Positions 9,545 to 17,319 of a DNA stretch of 50,372 bases are shown here, one piece after another. The position numbers were made by a program, and so were the translations under genes. Numbering within the stretch: position 1 is the stretch's first letter; every line of letters starts with the position of its first letter. The notes below the pieces were generated by a model. It was not told the DNA's origin, searched no databases, and saw only the letters and a program-made list of their open reading frames with translations. The stretch is from Deltaproteobacteria bacterium. GTDB taxonomy: Bacteria; Bdellovibrionota_B; Oligoflexia; Oligoflexales; CAIYRB01. Where the stretch lies: positions 1 through 50,372 of the forward strand of contig VGTI01000026.1 of NCBI GenBank assembly GCA_016874735.1, given 5' to 3'.

Positions 9545-10201
9545 GTGAAAGGTATCCCCCTAACCCATCAAATCTACGACTACATTTTGGCACATACGCC
9601 ACCCCCGCATGCGGTCTTGCCGACCTTAGCGCACGAGACCCGGACCTTACCCGGTGCTGGCATGCAGATCGCCCCGGAGCAGGGGGCCCTGATGCATCTT
9701 CTGGTCAAGATGCTGGGTGCCCGACGCATCGTTGAGGTCGGCTGCTTTACCGGCTATAGCGCCATCGCTATGGCCAGTGCTTTGCCCCCAGACGGTCGTC
9801 TGATCACTTTGGACAAGGATCCCAGTGCGACTGCAGTTGCGCAGCGCTATTTTGCCGCTGCCGGCGTTGATGACCGCGTCGAGCTCAGATTGGGCCCGGC
9901 CTTGACATCGCTTCAGGCGATGATGACGGAGTTTGGTCCTGGTAGCTTTGACATGATGTTCATCGACGCTGATAAAGCCAACAGCATGAAGTACTACGAG
10001 TGCGGGCTTGAGCTCTTGCGCACAGGTGGCCTCATTGTTTGTGATAATGCCCTGTGGGACGGGACGGTCGCCGATCCGGATAATCAGGAGCAAGCCACCA
10101 ACATCCTCCGCAAGTTTAATGAGTACATTGCTAAGGATGAACGCGTTGATCGCGTGTTGATTAACATTGCGGATGGTCTCTATATCTGCCGCAAGCGCTG
10201 A
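9545..10201 (+). CDS. Class I SAM-dependent O-methyltransferase (CCoAOMT-like)
   Basis: A 218-residue protein of the caffeoyl-CoA/catechol O-methyltransferase family. The SAM-binding motif I is VEVGCFTGYSAIAMA, motif II is LITLDKDPSATAVAQRYF, and the metal-binding region is MMFIDADKANSMKYYE with DNALWDGTVADPD, matching the divalent-metal-dependent branch. It starts at a GTG with an ACGAGGACT site upstream. The in vivo acceptor of the methyl group is not predictable; bacterial members act on catechols, flavonoids or antibiotics. It converges with the MBL-fold gene. Confidence 0.92.
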   Translation: MKGIPLTHQIYDYILAHTPPPHAVLPTLAHETRTLPGAGMQIAPEQGALMHLLVKMLGARRIVEVGCFTGYSAIAMASALPPDGRLITLDKDPSATAVAQRYFAAAGVDDRVELRLGPALTSLQAMMTEFGPGSFDMMFIDADKANSMKYYECGLELLRTGGLIVCDNALWDGTVADPDNQEQATNILRKFNEYIAKDERVDRVLINIADGLYICRKR

Positions 10202-10232
10202 TTGCTGGTAGTTTTGCCTGAGATGCAGCAAG

Positions 10233-11117
10233 TTAGATGGGCTGACGATCCAAGTCGGCCCAGACTTGCCCGGCTACGTATTTGCCGTCTGTACTCGTCG
10301 TGACCGTGGCAGCAGCCTGCTTGACGTCGTGGGTGAAAAAGAGCATCCAGTTGTTCTTGGTGGCAATATCGTAGAGCGCGCGTTTTTCGTCAATCACGAG
10401 CTCGGCAAAGCGGTCGTAGCCCATGGTCACGGGTAGGTGAAGCCACGGAAGGCCCGGAATGAGATCGCCGCAAAAAATGACCGTCTGCTGATCGCCGCGA
10501 AACACGGTGTGCATGTGTCCTGGCGTGTGACCATCACTGAACCTAAAGCTGAGGCGGTCCGGGTAGAGGTCAGGTAACTGCGGGCCCTCGACGATGGCGA
10601 GGCGACCACTTTTTTCCAGTTTTTCGGTTAGTCCCGGGATAAACGAGGCGCGGTCTCTGGAGTGGGGCGCTTTCGCCCTCTCGAAGGCCGCCTTGCCGAC
10701 GACATACCTGGCGTTGGGGAACAGCAAGTCATCGCGACCAGCCGCAATCTCCGCGAACGACGGCAGCAACCCACCAGCATGGTCGAAGTGTAGATGAGAG
10801 AGGATCACGGCATCGATAGCATCAGGGTCGATGCCACGACGCTCGAGGTTGGCCAGTAGCCTGTGATCTCGCTCAGATACACCGTAGCGCGCGGCTAATT
10901 TGGGATCAAAAAAACAGCCGATACCGGTCTCACAGAGAATTTTCTTACCGCCATGTTCGATAAGGAGCGCACGACAGGCCAGATGGATCCGCCCTAGGCT
11001 GTCGACCTCGGTCCACTTTTCCCAAAGCGGTCGCGGTGCGTTACCAAACATGGAGCCGCCGTCCAACCACTGGCTGTTGCCATCGATAGCGCTGATGAGC
11101 GTGGTCTGTCCGGTCAT
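10233..11117 (-). CDS. MBL-fold metallo-hydrolase (lactonase-like)
   Basis: About 294 residues from the ATG at 11117; a TTG nine codons upstream (11144) is an alternative and has no better ribosome site. The metallo-beta-lactamase motif SHLHFDHAGGLL (HxHxDH) is present, with further ligands in DGHTPGHMHTVF and FCGDLIPG and a late FFTHD. This set binds a di-zinc centre. The arrangement and the N-terminal strand pair resemble the quorum-quenching N-acyl homoserine lactonase branch and related methyl parathion hydrolases, but substrate cannot be assigned. No signal peptide is seen. It is divergent from the S1/P1 nuclease gene. Confidence 0.88.
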   Translation of the reverse strand: MTGQTTLISAIDGNSQWLDGGSMFGNAPRPLWEKWTEVDSLGRIHLACRALLIEHGGKKILCETGIGCFFDPKLAARYGVSERDHRLLANLERRGIDPDAIDAVILSHLHFDHAGGLLPSFAEIAAGRDDLLFPNARYVVGKAAFERAKAPHSRDRASFIPGLTEKLEKSGRLAIVEGPQLPDLYPDRLSFRFSDGHTPGHMHTVFRGDQQTVIFCGDLIPGLPWLHLPVTMGYDRFAELVIDEKRALYDIATKNNWMLFFTHDVKQAAATVTTSTDGKYVAGQVWADLDRQPI

Positions 11118-11440
11118 GTGAGGCCCAAATCTCCCTCGTTTCAAGTCGGCTTACGAATGTCGCAGAATCGCCTTTTGAGCACAAGTGCTTATTCTTTAGG
11201 CGATCCGGCTAAACCTCTTTAATGCGAGGGACTTCCGGGCGTCGAATAGGCACTTATCAACAACAACTGTGGATAAGTTTGGGACCATTACCAAGCCGTC
11301 TGGGTGGGTATTTTTTTTCTAAGGTGGAAAAAATGTTGGCAGGGAAAAACTTAAGGCTTAAAACAGATAGCCTTTTGCTGCGCGGTTCATTAGGTTGTCC
11401 GCTACTCTTCCGTCAGCTCTATATTTTAGGATCGATTTCG
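11118..11440. other. Intergenic region between divergent MBL and nuclease genes
   Basis: About 320 bases without a supported gene. It holds the paired DnaA-box-like sites at 11254-11276, an 8-T run at about 11310, and a weak hairpin (AAGGCT / AGCCTT, 11353-11374). A reading frame runs in from 11222 but its N-terminal part has no ribosome site and would delay the nuclease signal peptide. It probably contains promoters for both flanking genes. Confidence 0.5.
11254..11276. promoter_or_regulatory. Inverted pair of DnaA-box-like sites
   Basis: TTATCAACA (11254-11262, one mismatch) and TGTGGATAA (11268-11276), the exact reverse complement of the consensus DnaA box TTATCCACA, lie 5 bases apart in opposite orientation within an AT-richer divergent intergenic region. 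A single perfect 9-mer could be chance in 50 kb, but two head-on sites in an intergenic region are suggestive of DnaA binding for regulation or titration. No dnaA/dnaN or origin structure is near. Confidence 0.35.
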
Positions 11441-12577
11441 ATGTCTCGATGGCTTGCTTTTGCGTGGGTGTCTTTGATCTCAACGATAGTCGTCACGGTA
11501 TGTGCGAGTGAGACTTCGTGGGCATGGGGAGAGCGCGGTCATGACCACGTGGCGATAGTGGCCGCTCGCTTGGCGGAGCAAGAGCTGGGACCCAAATCGT
11601 CATTCACGCGTATCTTACGGGAAAAAGAGGCCATGTTGGCGCACCTAGCCAACGTTCCCGATATTGTTTGGAAGCAGCTCGATCAGGCCACCTTCGAGAG
11701 CAACTCCAATACGCATTTTATCGACCTGGAATATCTGGCGACGAAACCATCGTTTGCCACGGTACCGCGCAGCTTTAAAGACATGACGGTCGCTGTGCAA
11801 AACTTTTGTAAAACCAATAATAACAATGAGCGAGACAAGATCTGTTCGGAACTAGCTAGTCGGCGCCACGAAGCGGTGGCGAAAGCAGGATCAGCCCACT
11901 TGCGGATGAAGCAGCTACAGCTCATGATGCTATCGGCGCTGCAGACGGCAGCTCAGGCCAAGGATAAGACCACCAAGATCGATGCGGTTAATGAAGCGCT
12001 GACAGTTGGTGGCATCATGGGACACTTTGCCGGTGACTTGGCGCAGCCCATGCACACTTCGAGTGATTACGACGGGTACGATAGTGGCCACGGTGGCCTG
12101 CACGTCTATTTTGAGGGCAACCTCGTCGATGCTCAGGATCTCCAACTGATTGCGCAAGTTTACAAAGCAGCATTGCCCCGCCGTGAGCTGCGTCGGATAC
12201 GCGCGGCCGTTCCCCAGGAGCTCCGTGCTAACACCGAAGATTTTGGCATGCTCTTAGCTGAAGCCGAGGCTTTCGATAGCCATCAACAAATGGATCGTCT
12301 GCGCGCTCTTGATAAAAAATTTGCTCTGATTAAACCCAGCAGTAACGAGCGCGGTATGCGCATTCCCGCTGAGCGTAAAGATGCGGCTTTGGCTGCAGCC
12401 GGTTTCAAGCCCCTGATTGTGGAGCGACTCAGCGTCGGTGCGCAAGTTCTGGCAGAACTCTGGGTGCAGACTTACAAACTCGCGGGTAGTCCAGACTTAA
12501 GCGAGTTCAAAAGCTATTTTTATCCGGTAGCGCCCAAGTTTATTCCGCCTGTCTATGTGACAGATTTCCCCTTGTAG
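11441..12577 (+). CDS. Secreted S1/P1-type nuclease
   Basis: 378 residues from the ATG at 11441, which has TTAGGA about 9 bases upstream and opens a clean signal peptide (WLAFAWVSLISTIVVTVCA). The expected mature N-terminus is the Trp of WGERGHDHVAIVAA; in the S1/P1 family the N-terminal Trp itself and the nearby His bind the trinuclear zinc site. Other ligands are visible: HFIDLEY, MGHFAGDLAQPMH and the HGGLHVYFEGN strand. Family members cut single-stranded DNA and RNA and 3'-nucleotides. The protein is longer than typical S1/P1 (about 270 mature residues), with the extra length mainly around residues 100-180 and near the C-terminus. modA begins 9 bases after the stop. Confidence 0.9.
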   Translation: MSRWLAFAWVSLISTIVVTVCASETSWAWGERGHDHVAIVAARLAEQELGPKSSFTRILREKEAMLAHLANVPDIVWKQLDQATFESNSNTHFIDLEYLATKPSFATVPRSFKDMTVAVQNFCKTNNNNERDKICSELASRRHEAVAKAGSAHLRMKQLQLMMLSALQTAAQAKDKTTKIDAVNEALTVGGIMGHFAGDLAQPMHTSSDYDGYDSGHGGLHVYFEGNLVDAQDLQLIAQVYKAALPRRELRRIRAAVPQELRANTEDFGMLLAEAEAFDSHQQMDRLRALDKKFALIKPSSNERGMRIPAERKDAALAAAGFKPLIVERLSVGAQVLAELWVQTYKLAGSPDLSEFKSYFYPVAPKFIPPVYVTDFPL

Positions 12578-12600
12578 TCGCCAGATATGTCGCCAGATAT
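12578..12600 (+). repeat. 12-bp tandem duplication at the modA start
   Basis: TCGCCAGATATG is repeated directly (12578-12589 and 12590-12600, the second copy ending in C after 11 matched bases). The first copy supplies the ATG used here as the modA start, and the second falls in the coding frame, so the repeat could be a recent slip duplication that changed the spacing between the nuclease gene and modA. Confidence 0.7.
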
Positions 12601-13414
12601 CGCGTCACAAATGATGGCGGATCTTCGACGCTTCATTGCTGCGACCGGATTGGTCGTTTATGGTTGTTTACACGCCGGTGACGCCCCTGCTAGGGATATC
12701 CTGATTGCAGCTCCGGTGAGTCTTGCCGAGGTAGTCCGGCAACTATCAGAGGATTTTACGGCCAAAACGCAAGTTAAAGTGCGGGCCAGCACTGCCGCAA
12801 CATCAGCCGTCGTGCGGCAGGTCTTGCATGGGGCGCCGTTTGACGTTGTGATCACTGCTGACATTGAGTCCATGGATAGAGTGGATGGGGCAGGGCTTCT
12901 AGCGCCGGATACACGACGCCCTTTTATTGGTAACCGGTTAGCACTTATCGTTCCTCAAGTGGCGCCACAAAAACTTGGTGCGCGCGCTATTTCTGGTCAA
13001 GATGTAATACTCAAGGAGCCGCATGATCTGCTCAATGCTCAGATTAAGCGGGTTGTATTGGCCGAAGAAGCTGTGCCGGCCGGACATTACGCGCGTTTAT
13101 TTCTCGCCACGACAAGTTTATTAGAGGGGGTGCGTCCCAAGATTGTCCGTGCGCCGCACGTGCGAGCCGCCTTGGCGCTCGTGGCGCGTGGCGCCGTAGA
13201 CGCAGGGTTTGTCTATGCTACTGATGTGCTTGTGGCTAGCGATCAGGTAAGGGTTGTGTACACCACAGAAGATGGGGCGTCGGCCGCTATCCGCTACGAG
13301 GCAGCGGTGCTCAAAGCTAGTCAGCATCATCAAGATGGCGTGGCATTTGTCAGTTACTTGCGGTCTCCTGATGCACAGGCTCTCCTCCAGCAACGAGGAT
13401 TTCGCCCCCTTTGA
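12587..13414 (+). CDS. modA: Molybdate ABC transporter substrate-binding protein ModA
   Basis: 275 residues. The signal region is FIAATGLVVYGCLHAGDAPA; the YGC could even serve as a lipobox. The mature fold is a ModA-type type-II periplasmic binding protein: ILIAAPVSLAEVVRQL, FDVVITADIESMDR and VDAGFVYATDV all match the family. It should capture molybdate or tungstate in the periplasm. The ribosome site is poor; ATG 12587 lies in a tandem repeat and in-frame ATGs at 12611 and 12614 are possible. Its stop overlaps the modB start by 4 bases, so modABC form one operon. Confidence 0.9.
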   Translation: MSPDIASQMMADLRRFIAATGLVVYGCLHAGDAPARDILIAAPVSLAEVVRQLSEDFTAKTQVKVRASTAATSAVVRQVLHGAPFDVVITADIESMDRVDGAGLLAPDTRRPFIGNRLALIVPQVAPQKLGARAISGQDVILKEPHDLLNAQIKRVVLAEEAVPAGHYARLFLATTSLLEGVRPKIVRAPHVRAALALVARGAVDAGFVYATDVLVASDQVRVVYTTEDGASAAIRYEAAVLKASQHHQDGVAFVSYLRSPDAQALLQQRGFRPL

Positions 13415-14115
13415 TTGATGCTTTAGCCTCAAGTTTACTCCTAAGTTTGAAGATTGCTCTTGTAGCGATGACGCTCATCTGCGCCATCGCTACACCGTTG
13501 GCATGGGTCTTAGCCCGCACGAACTTTCGCGGTAAATTCCTCATCGAGAGTATCCTGCTCCTGCCACTCACGTTGCCGCCAGTCTCGATCGGGCTTGTAC
13601 TGTTGTACCTGATGGCACCACGCGGCGTATTGGGTACTGTGTGGGCATCTCTGACAGGCCATCAACTTCTGCTCACGTGGCAGGCAGCAGCGGTGGCCGC
13701 TGGAGTGATTGCATTCCCCCTTTATCTGCGCTCTGCCATGGCGGCATTTGCATCTGTCCCACGGCGGCTAGAAATGATGGCTGAGACGCTTGGACTTGAC
13801 CCTTGGGTTTGTTGGTGGCGAGTGACTTTACCTCTTGCTGCGCGCGGGCTTGCGGCGGGAGCACTGATCTCACTGGCGCGGGCGCTAGGCGAATTCGGTG
13901 CGACCACCATGGTGGGCGGTGCTATCCCCGGCGAGACGCAGACCTTAGCGGTAGGCATCTACAATAATGTGATGAATGGTGAAGAGGCGACGGCCGCGGC
14001 ATTCGCTGGAGTCTCGTTTATGATCGCGCTGATGGCCACCATAGTTAGTCGTTGGTTAGGGCGTGACACAGTCACCGAGGTTTCTGACACCAAGGTGAGA
14101 CTTCATGAGGTTTGA
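13411..14115 (+). CDS. modB: Molybdate ABC transporter permease ModB
   Basis: A 234-residue inner-membrane permease with about five or six hydrophobic helices. It has the ABC importer permease EAA loop (MMAETLGLDPWVCWWRVTLP) and the ModB-typical LARALGEFGATTMVGG. The start is a TTG that overlaps the modA stop (TTGA), with ACGAGGA about 10 bases upstream. It overlaps modC by 11 bases, which supports coupled translation. It forms the transmembrane pore for molybdate with ModA and ModC. Confidence 0.93.
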   Translation: MIDALASSLLLSLKIALVAMTLICAIATPLAWVLARTNFRGKFLIESILLLPLTLPPVSIGLVLLYLMAPRGVLGTVWASLTGHQLLLTWQAAAVAAGVIAFPLYLRSAMAAFASVPRRLEMMAETLGLDPWVCWWRVTLPLAARGLAAGALISLARALGEFGATTMVGGAIPGETQTLAVGIYNNVMNGEEATAAAFAGVSFMIALMATIVSRWLGRDTVTEVSDTKVRLHEV

Positions 14116-14794
14116 ACTCGATTTCACCTACCAAGCCGGAGCAAGTCCAAACAAATTTTGTTTGCATATGACACTCTCTTGGCAGGCTAAATTTACAGGT
14201 GTTTACGGCCCGTCTGGGAGTGGCAAGAGTACCTTACTCGACGTGCTGCTCGGGCTCAAAGATCCAGCATCGCTGCGCGGTACTGTGAGGGTGGGCGAGC
14301 GATCACTTTTTGACCGCAGTACAGAGACCTGGCTCCCGCGGCAGCACCGCAACATGTCATGGGTGCCCCAAGATAGCTTGCTTTTGCCACATCTCACCGT
14401 GGCGGACAACTTGGCCATAGTTGGCGGTGGTGATACCGCAATCTCGGAGTGCGTCTCAGAACTTGGTCTTGGCGCACTAATGACGAAAAAACCATGGCAA
14501 CTCTCCGGCGGCGAAAAACAGATTGTCGCCCTGGCCCGGGCCATATTGCGGTCAGGTGAGCTCATGCTGCTTGATGAGCCCTTTGCAGCACTTGATGCCA
14601 TGCGGCGTAAGGAGCTATTAGCGCTACTGCAAAATCACAGCATGACCCGAGACATCAACGCCATTTACGTGAGCCACCGGGCAGACGAAATCAAACAACT
14701 ATGCGACTATGTCATCGTGTTGGAGGCTGGTGTAGTCAAGTGGCACGGTCCGCAGGACTCCTGGCAGCCCTACACGGAAGCCGACAACCTGTGA
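14105..14794 (+). CDS. modC: Molybdate ABC transporter ATP-binding protein ModC (short form)
   Basis: 229 residues. Walker A is GPSGSGKST, the signature is LSGGEKQIVALARA, and Walker B with the D-loop is LMLLDEPFAALD; a switch His is in YVSHRADE. It powers ModB. E. coli ModC is about 350 residues because of a C-terminal TOBE/Mop domain that binds molybdate; that domain is absent here, the protein ending soon after the ATPase core. It overlaps modB by 11 bases. No ModE regulator or separate Mop protein follows. Confidence 0.92.
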   Translation: MRFELDFTYQAGASPNKFCLHMTLSWQAKFTGVYGPSGSGKSTLLDVLLGLKDPASLRGTVRVGERSLFDRSTETWLPRQHRNMSWVPQDSLLLPHLTVADNLAIVGGGDTAISECVSELGLGALMTKKPWQLSGGEKQIVALARAILRSGELMLLDEPFAALDAMRRKELLALLQNHSMTRDINAIYVSHRADEIKQLCDYVIVLEAGVVKWHGPQDSWQPYTEADNL

Positions 14795-14932
14795 GGTTAG
14801 TCTATCAATACTGGGTCTTACCTTAGATACTTGGTTAGATAATTGGCGGCAAAAATTGCCTACTGCTTAAGGTTGTCCCTCACATCTGCCGATGGCGACC
14901 TTATGGTTGCACTTGCAACTCGGGAACCAGTC

Positions 14933-16072
14933 ATGAAGCATTCAAAAACTGCATCACGTCGCAACTCCCTCTGGTGGCAGTGGCTAGGCTCGTTTGCACT
15001 GGTCGCCCTCTGCCTCCTTGGCGGAGCCATGAGTAGCGACCGTGCGCCTTACCCAGGGGGTGGTGACGGCAGTGAATCTAGTGACGAGGGGAAGATCAGG
15101 CTGTTGCTCGCTATGGTGTGGGAGGGACGAGACCTTGCGCCGCACAACCTCACCGCGCTCACGGAGTTTCGGCGTGATTACCCCGATCTTTCGGTCGTGC
15201 ACTTAATTAGTCCAGCTTATTTCACGAAACCGAAGGCGAATGCAGCGCAGATAGTGGCAGCCATCAGGTCACAGATGCAGCCCCAAGATCAGGCAGCGTT
15301 ACTCCTAGGACCATGGAAATCGTTGGCCCATGCGGCACAGGTCATCTACCGTCCGGCACCAACTTTTTGGAGTCAAGAAGCTGTTCCTGGCGACTGTCAG
15401 GTGGACTGCGGCGGTGATGTTCCGCTCAACATTTACCCCGATGCTGATGTCGAAAAACTGCTAACAAAATCGCTGAAACTCTTTGATTCTCACGGTCTCG
15501 GACGACCGATCGGCCTGGCTGTGCAAGGGTGGATGGCTTCCCAAGCTGTTCATGAAGCAGCAACCAAGGCTGGTATCCAGTATGACCTGTCGGCTGTAGC
15601 TCCCGACCTTTTGGTCAGAAGGCTCCGGCACTTTCCGCTCTATGCATGGGCCAAGGCATTGTGGTCGGAAATTACACCCCACAGCCAGCCTTATGTGATC
15701 GATACGGCATCAGGTCCTCTAGTTGAGATACCGCTCAGTCTTGCGTCGGTGGATTACTTGACGCGTAAGGAGATCGACTCCTTGTTCAAGGAATACGTTG
15801 GGATTTGGCGCGAAAATCCCAGACGTGATCTGATCTTCCCGTTAGTGCTGACGCAAGAGACGGCGATGCATGCGGTGCCCTTAATGAAGAGCTCGCTCCA
15901 GGGCATTTTCGCGGCAGCTGCAGTGAGTCACGTCCCCTTGGCGGCTATGCGGCTACCAGACGAGGGTGCCATGGTATGGGACGAAAAGCTCAACAGGCCC
16001 GTCGAGAAAGTGCCACCACCCCCCTCGACGCAACCTTCAGAGTCAAAAGTTGAGACACCCGTGGCGCACTGA
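14933..16072 (+). CDS. Exported hypothetical protein, possibly hydrolase-like fold
   Basis: 379 residues from the ATG at 14933; longer readings from 14843 lack a signal peptide at the right place. The N-terminus has a basic stretch and a hydrophobic segment (WLGSFALVALCLLGGAM), consistent with export or a membrane anchor. A Ser/Gly-rich linker follows, then a mixed alpha/beta domain with segments such as IRLLLAMVWEGRDL, YPDLSVVHLISPAYF and PLVEIPLSLASVDYL. The strand order is reminiscent of NodB-like polysaccharide deacetylases, but I do not see their metal-binding Asp/His set, so no function is assigned. It ends in a Pro/Ser-rich tail. It is in the same direction as modC but separated by 138 bases. 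Confidence 0.65.
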   Translation: MKHSKTASRRNSLWWQWLGSFALVALCLLGGAMSSDRAPYPGGGDGSESSDEGKIRLLLAMVWEGRDLAPHNLTALTEFRRDYPDLSVVHLISPAYFTKPKANAAQIVAAIRSQMQPQDQAALLLGPWKSLAHAAQVIYRPAPTFWSQEAVPGDCQVDCGGDVPLNIYPDADVEKLLTKSLKLFDSHGLGRPIGLAVQGWMASQAVHEAATKAGIQYDLSAVAPDLLVRRLRHFPLYAWAKALWSEITPHSQPYVIDTASGPLVEIPLSLASVDYLTRKEIDSLFKEYVGIWRENPRRDLIFPLVLTQETAMHAVPLMKSSLQGIFAAAAVSHVPLAAMRLPDEGAMVWDEKLNRPVEKVPPPPSTQPSESKVETPVAH

Positions 16073-16148
16073 TATGTGGCGGGACTGCTTGTGAGCGGCG
16101 CCGAGATCGGTTAGACAAGAGTAAAGTCAAACCGTTGGAGCCGCGTTT

Positions 16149-17309
16149 ATGTTAAGGCAGATGAGAATCTTTTTGCTTACCGCCGTCACCTTGGGGCTGG
16201 GTGCATGTCGCCATAGCGAGACCGGTAGCGAAGCCAAATCAGATGGTCATGATGCAACTGCCGCGGATCCGGCTATCACGCCGCGCAAAGAAGTAAGTTA
16301 TCGCGGCGAGCCTATCGATGTGGTTGATCTGCACATGCACCCGGGACGTTACGAGGACCTCGGTCCAATAGGGCGCGACTTCCTGCGTAAGACCTTGCCA
16401 GATTTTTTACCAGTCAAGCTTAAGGATCTCTCCCTAACCGTGGCGGCTAATTTTTTACTCAACCCCTACGGCAAATTTATTGGCATCAAGACCGAGTCCG
16501 AGCAGGCGGGTATTAACCGCGTCGGCCTGTTTGCGGTTTACGCTCCTATGACTTGGGGGGTGACCAGTAACGAAACGGTCATCAATTATCTTGATGACGA
16601 ACGTAACTGGAATTATCGGGGCAAGCCCTATTTTTTCGGTTTAGCGAGCGTGCGCCTGCAGGAATGGGACAAGCATGAAGCCGCGCAACTTGAGGCCCTA
16701 CGCCGAGCTCTCAGTCATTCGCAGATGAAGGGTATCAAGTTAGCATTTATCCATAACGAGATTCCCCTGAGTGAAACGCGCTACGATAGCATTTATGATG
16801 TGGCCCGTGAGCGTGGTGTGCCTGTATATCACCACATCGGATCGTCACCTCTACGTAAATTGAGTGACTTTGCCGCCAAGGCGGATCGAGAAAACTACAT
16901 CAAAAGTTACGACCCAGCAGGTCTCGAACGGGCAATTGCCAAATATCCAGAGGTCCCTTTCATCATGGGGCATCTTGGTTACGATTTTAATCATGAAGGC
17001 TATAGTTTTAGCGAGAAGGTGTTCGAGCTTGCAGCGCGTTACAGCAATGTTTATCTCGAAATTTCCGCTTTTGGTGATAGTCTCCATGATCCCGATGGGA
17101 CGGCCATGCGGTCGATGCTTGAAATCATAAAAGCTCGAGGTCTCATTCAGCGGACTATCTACGGGTCAGACGGGCCTAATGTTCCTGGGGGTACCAAGAA
17201 GTATCTAGCTGGTACGATTAAGGCTATGGAGCAGGTGGGATACACCTATGCCGAAGCCGAGGCAGTGTTGGCAAAAACCACGCGTCGCCTCTTCAGAATT
17301 TACGAGTAG
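16149..17309 (+). CDS. Lipoprotein amidohydrolase (amidohydrolase-2 type)
   Basis: 386 residues with a lipobox LGAC after MRIFLLTAVTLG. The start at 16149 has TTGGAG 8 bases upstream; an ATG four codons later is also possible. The domain is a metal-dependent TIM barrel: VDLHMHPGRYEDLG gives the HxH ligands, with PVYHHIGSSPL and FIMGHLGYD further ligands and IYGSDGPNVPGG the catalytic Asp at the end of strand 8. The family cleaves C-N or C-C bonds in small molecules; the substrate is unknown. Anchoring to the outer membrane or inner membrane by lipid is unusual for this cytoplasm-dominated family. It converges with the next gene with 10 bases between. Confidence 0.82.
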   Translation: MLRQMRIFLLTAVTLGLGACRHSETGSEAKSDGHDATAADPAITPRKEVSYRGEPIDVVDLHMHPGRYEDLGPIGRDFLRKTLPDFLPVKLKDLSLTVAANFLLNPYGKFIGIKTESEQAGINRVGLFAVYAPMTWGVTSNETVINYLDDERNWNYRGKPYFFGLASVRLQEWDKHEAAQLEALRRALSHSQMKGIKLAFIHNEIPLSETRYDSIYDVARERGVPVYHHIGSSPLRKLSDFAAKADRENYIKSYDPAGLERAIAKYPEVPFIMGHLGYDFNHEGYSFSEKVFELAARYSNVYLEISAFGDSLHDPDGTAMRSMLEIIKARGLIQRTIYGSDGPNVPGGTKKYLAGTIKAMEQVGYTYAEAEAVLAKTTRRLFRIYE

Positions 17310-17319
17310 GTTACTCTTG

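Noticed and set aside
10202-10231. TTGCTG/CAGCAA inverted repeat between convergent genes
   Set aside because: Six-base stem with an 18-base loop and no T-run; too weak to call a terminator.
11222-11440. Long N-terminal extension of the nuclease gene
   Set aside because: The signal peptide begins at 11441 with its own ribosome site.
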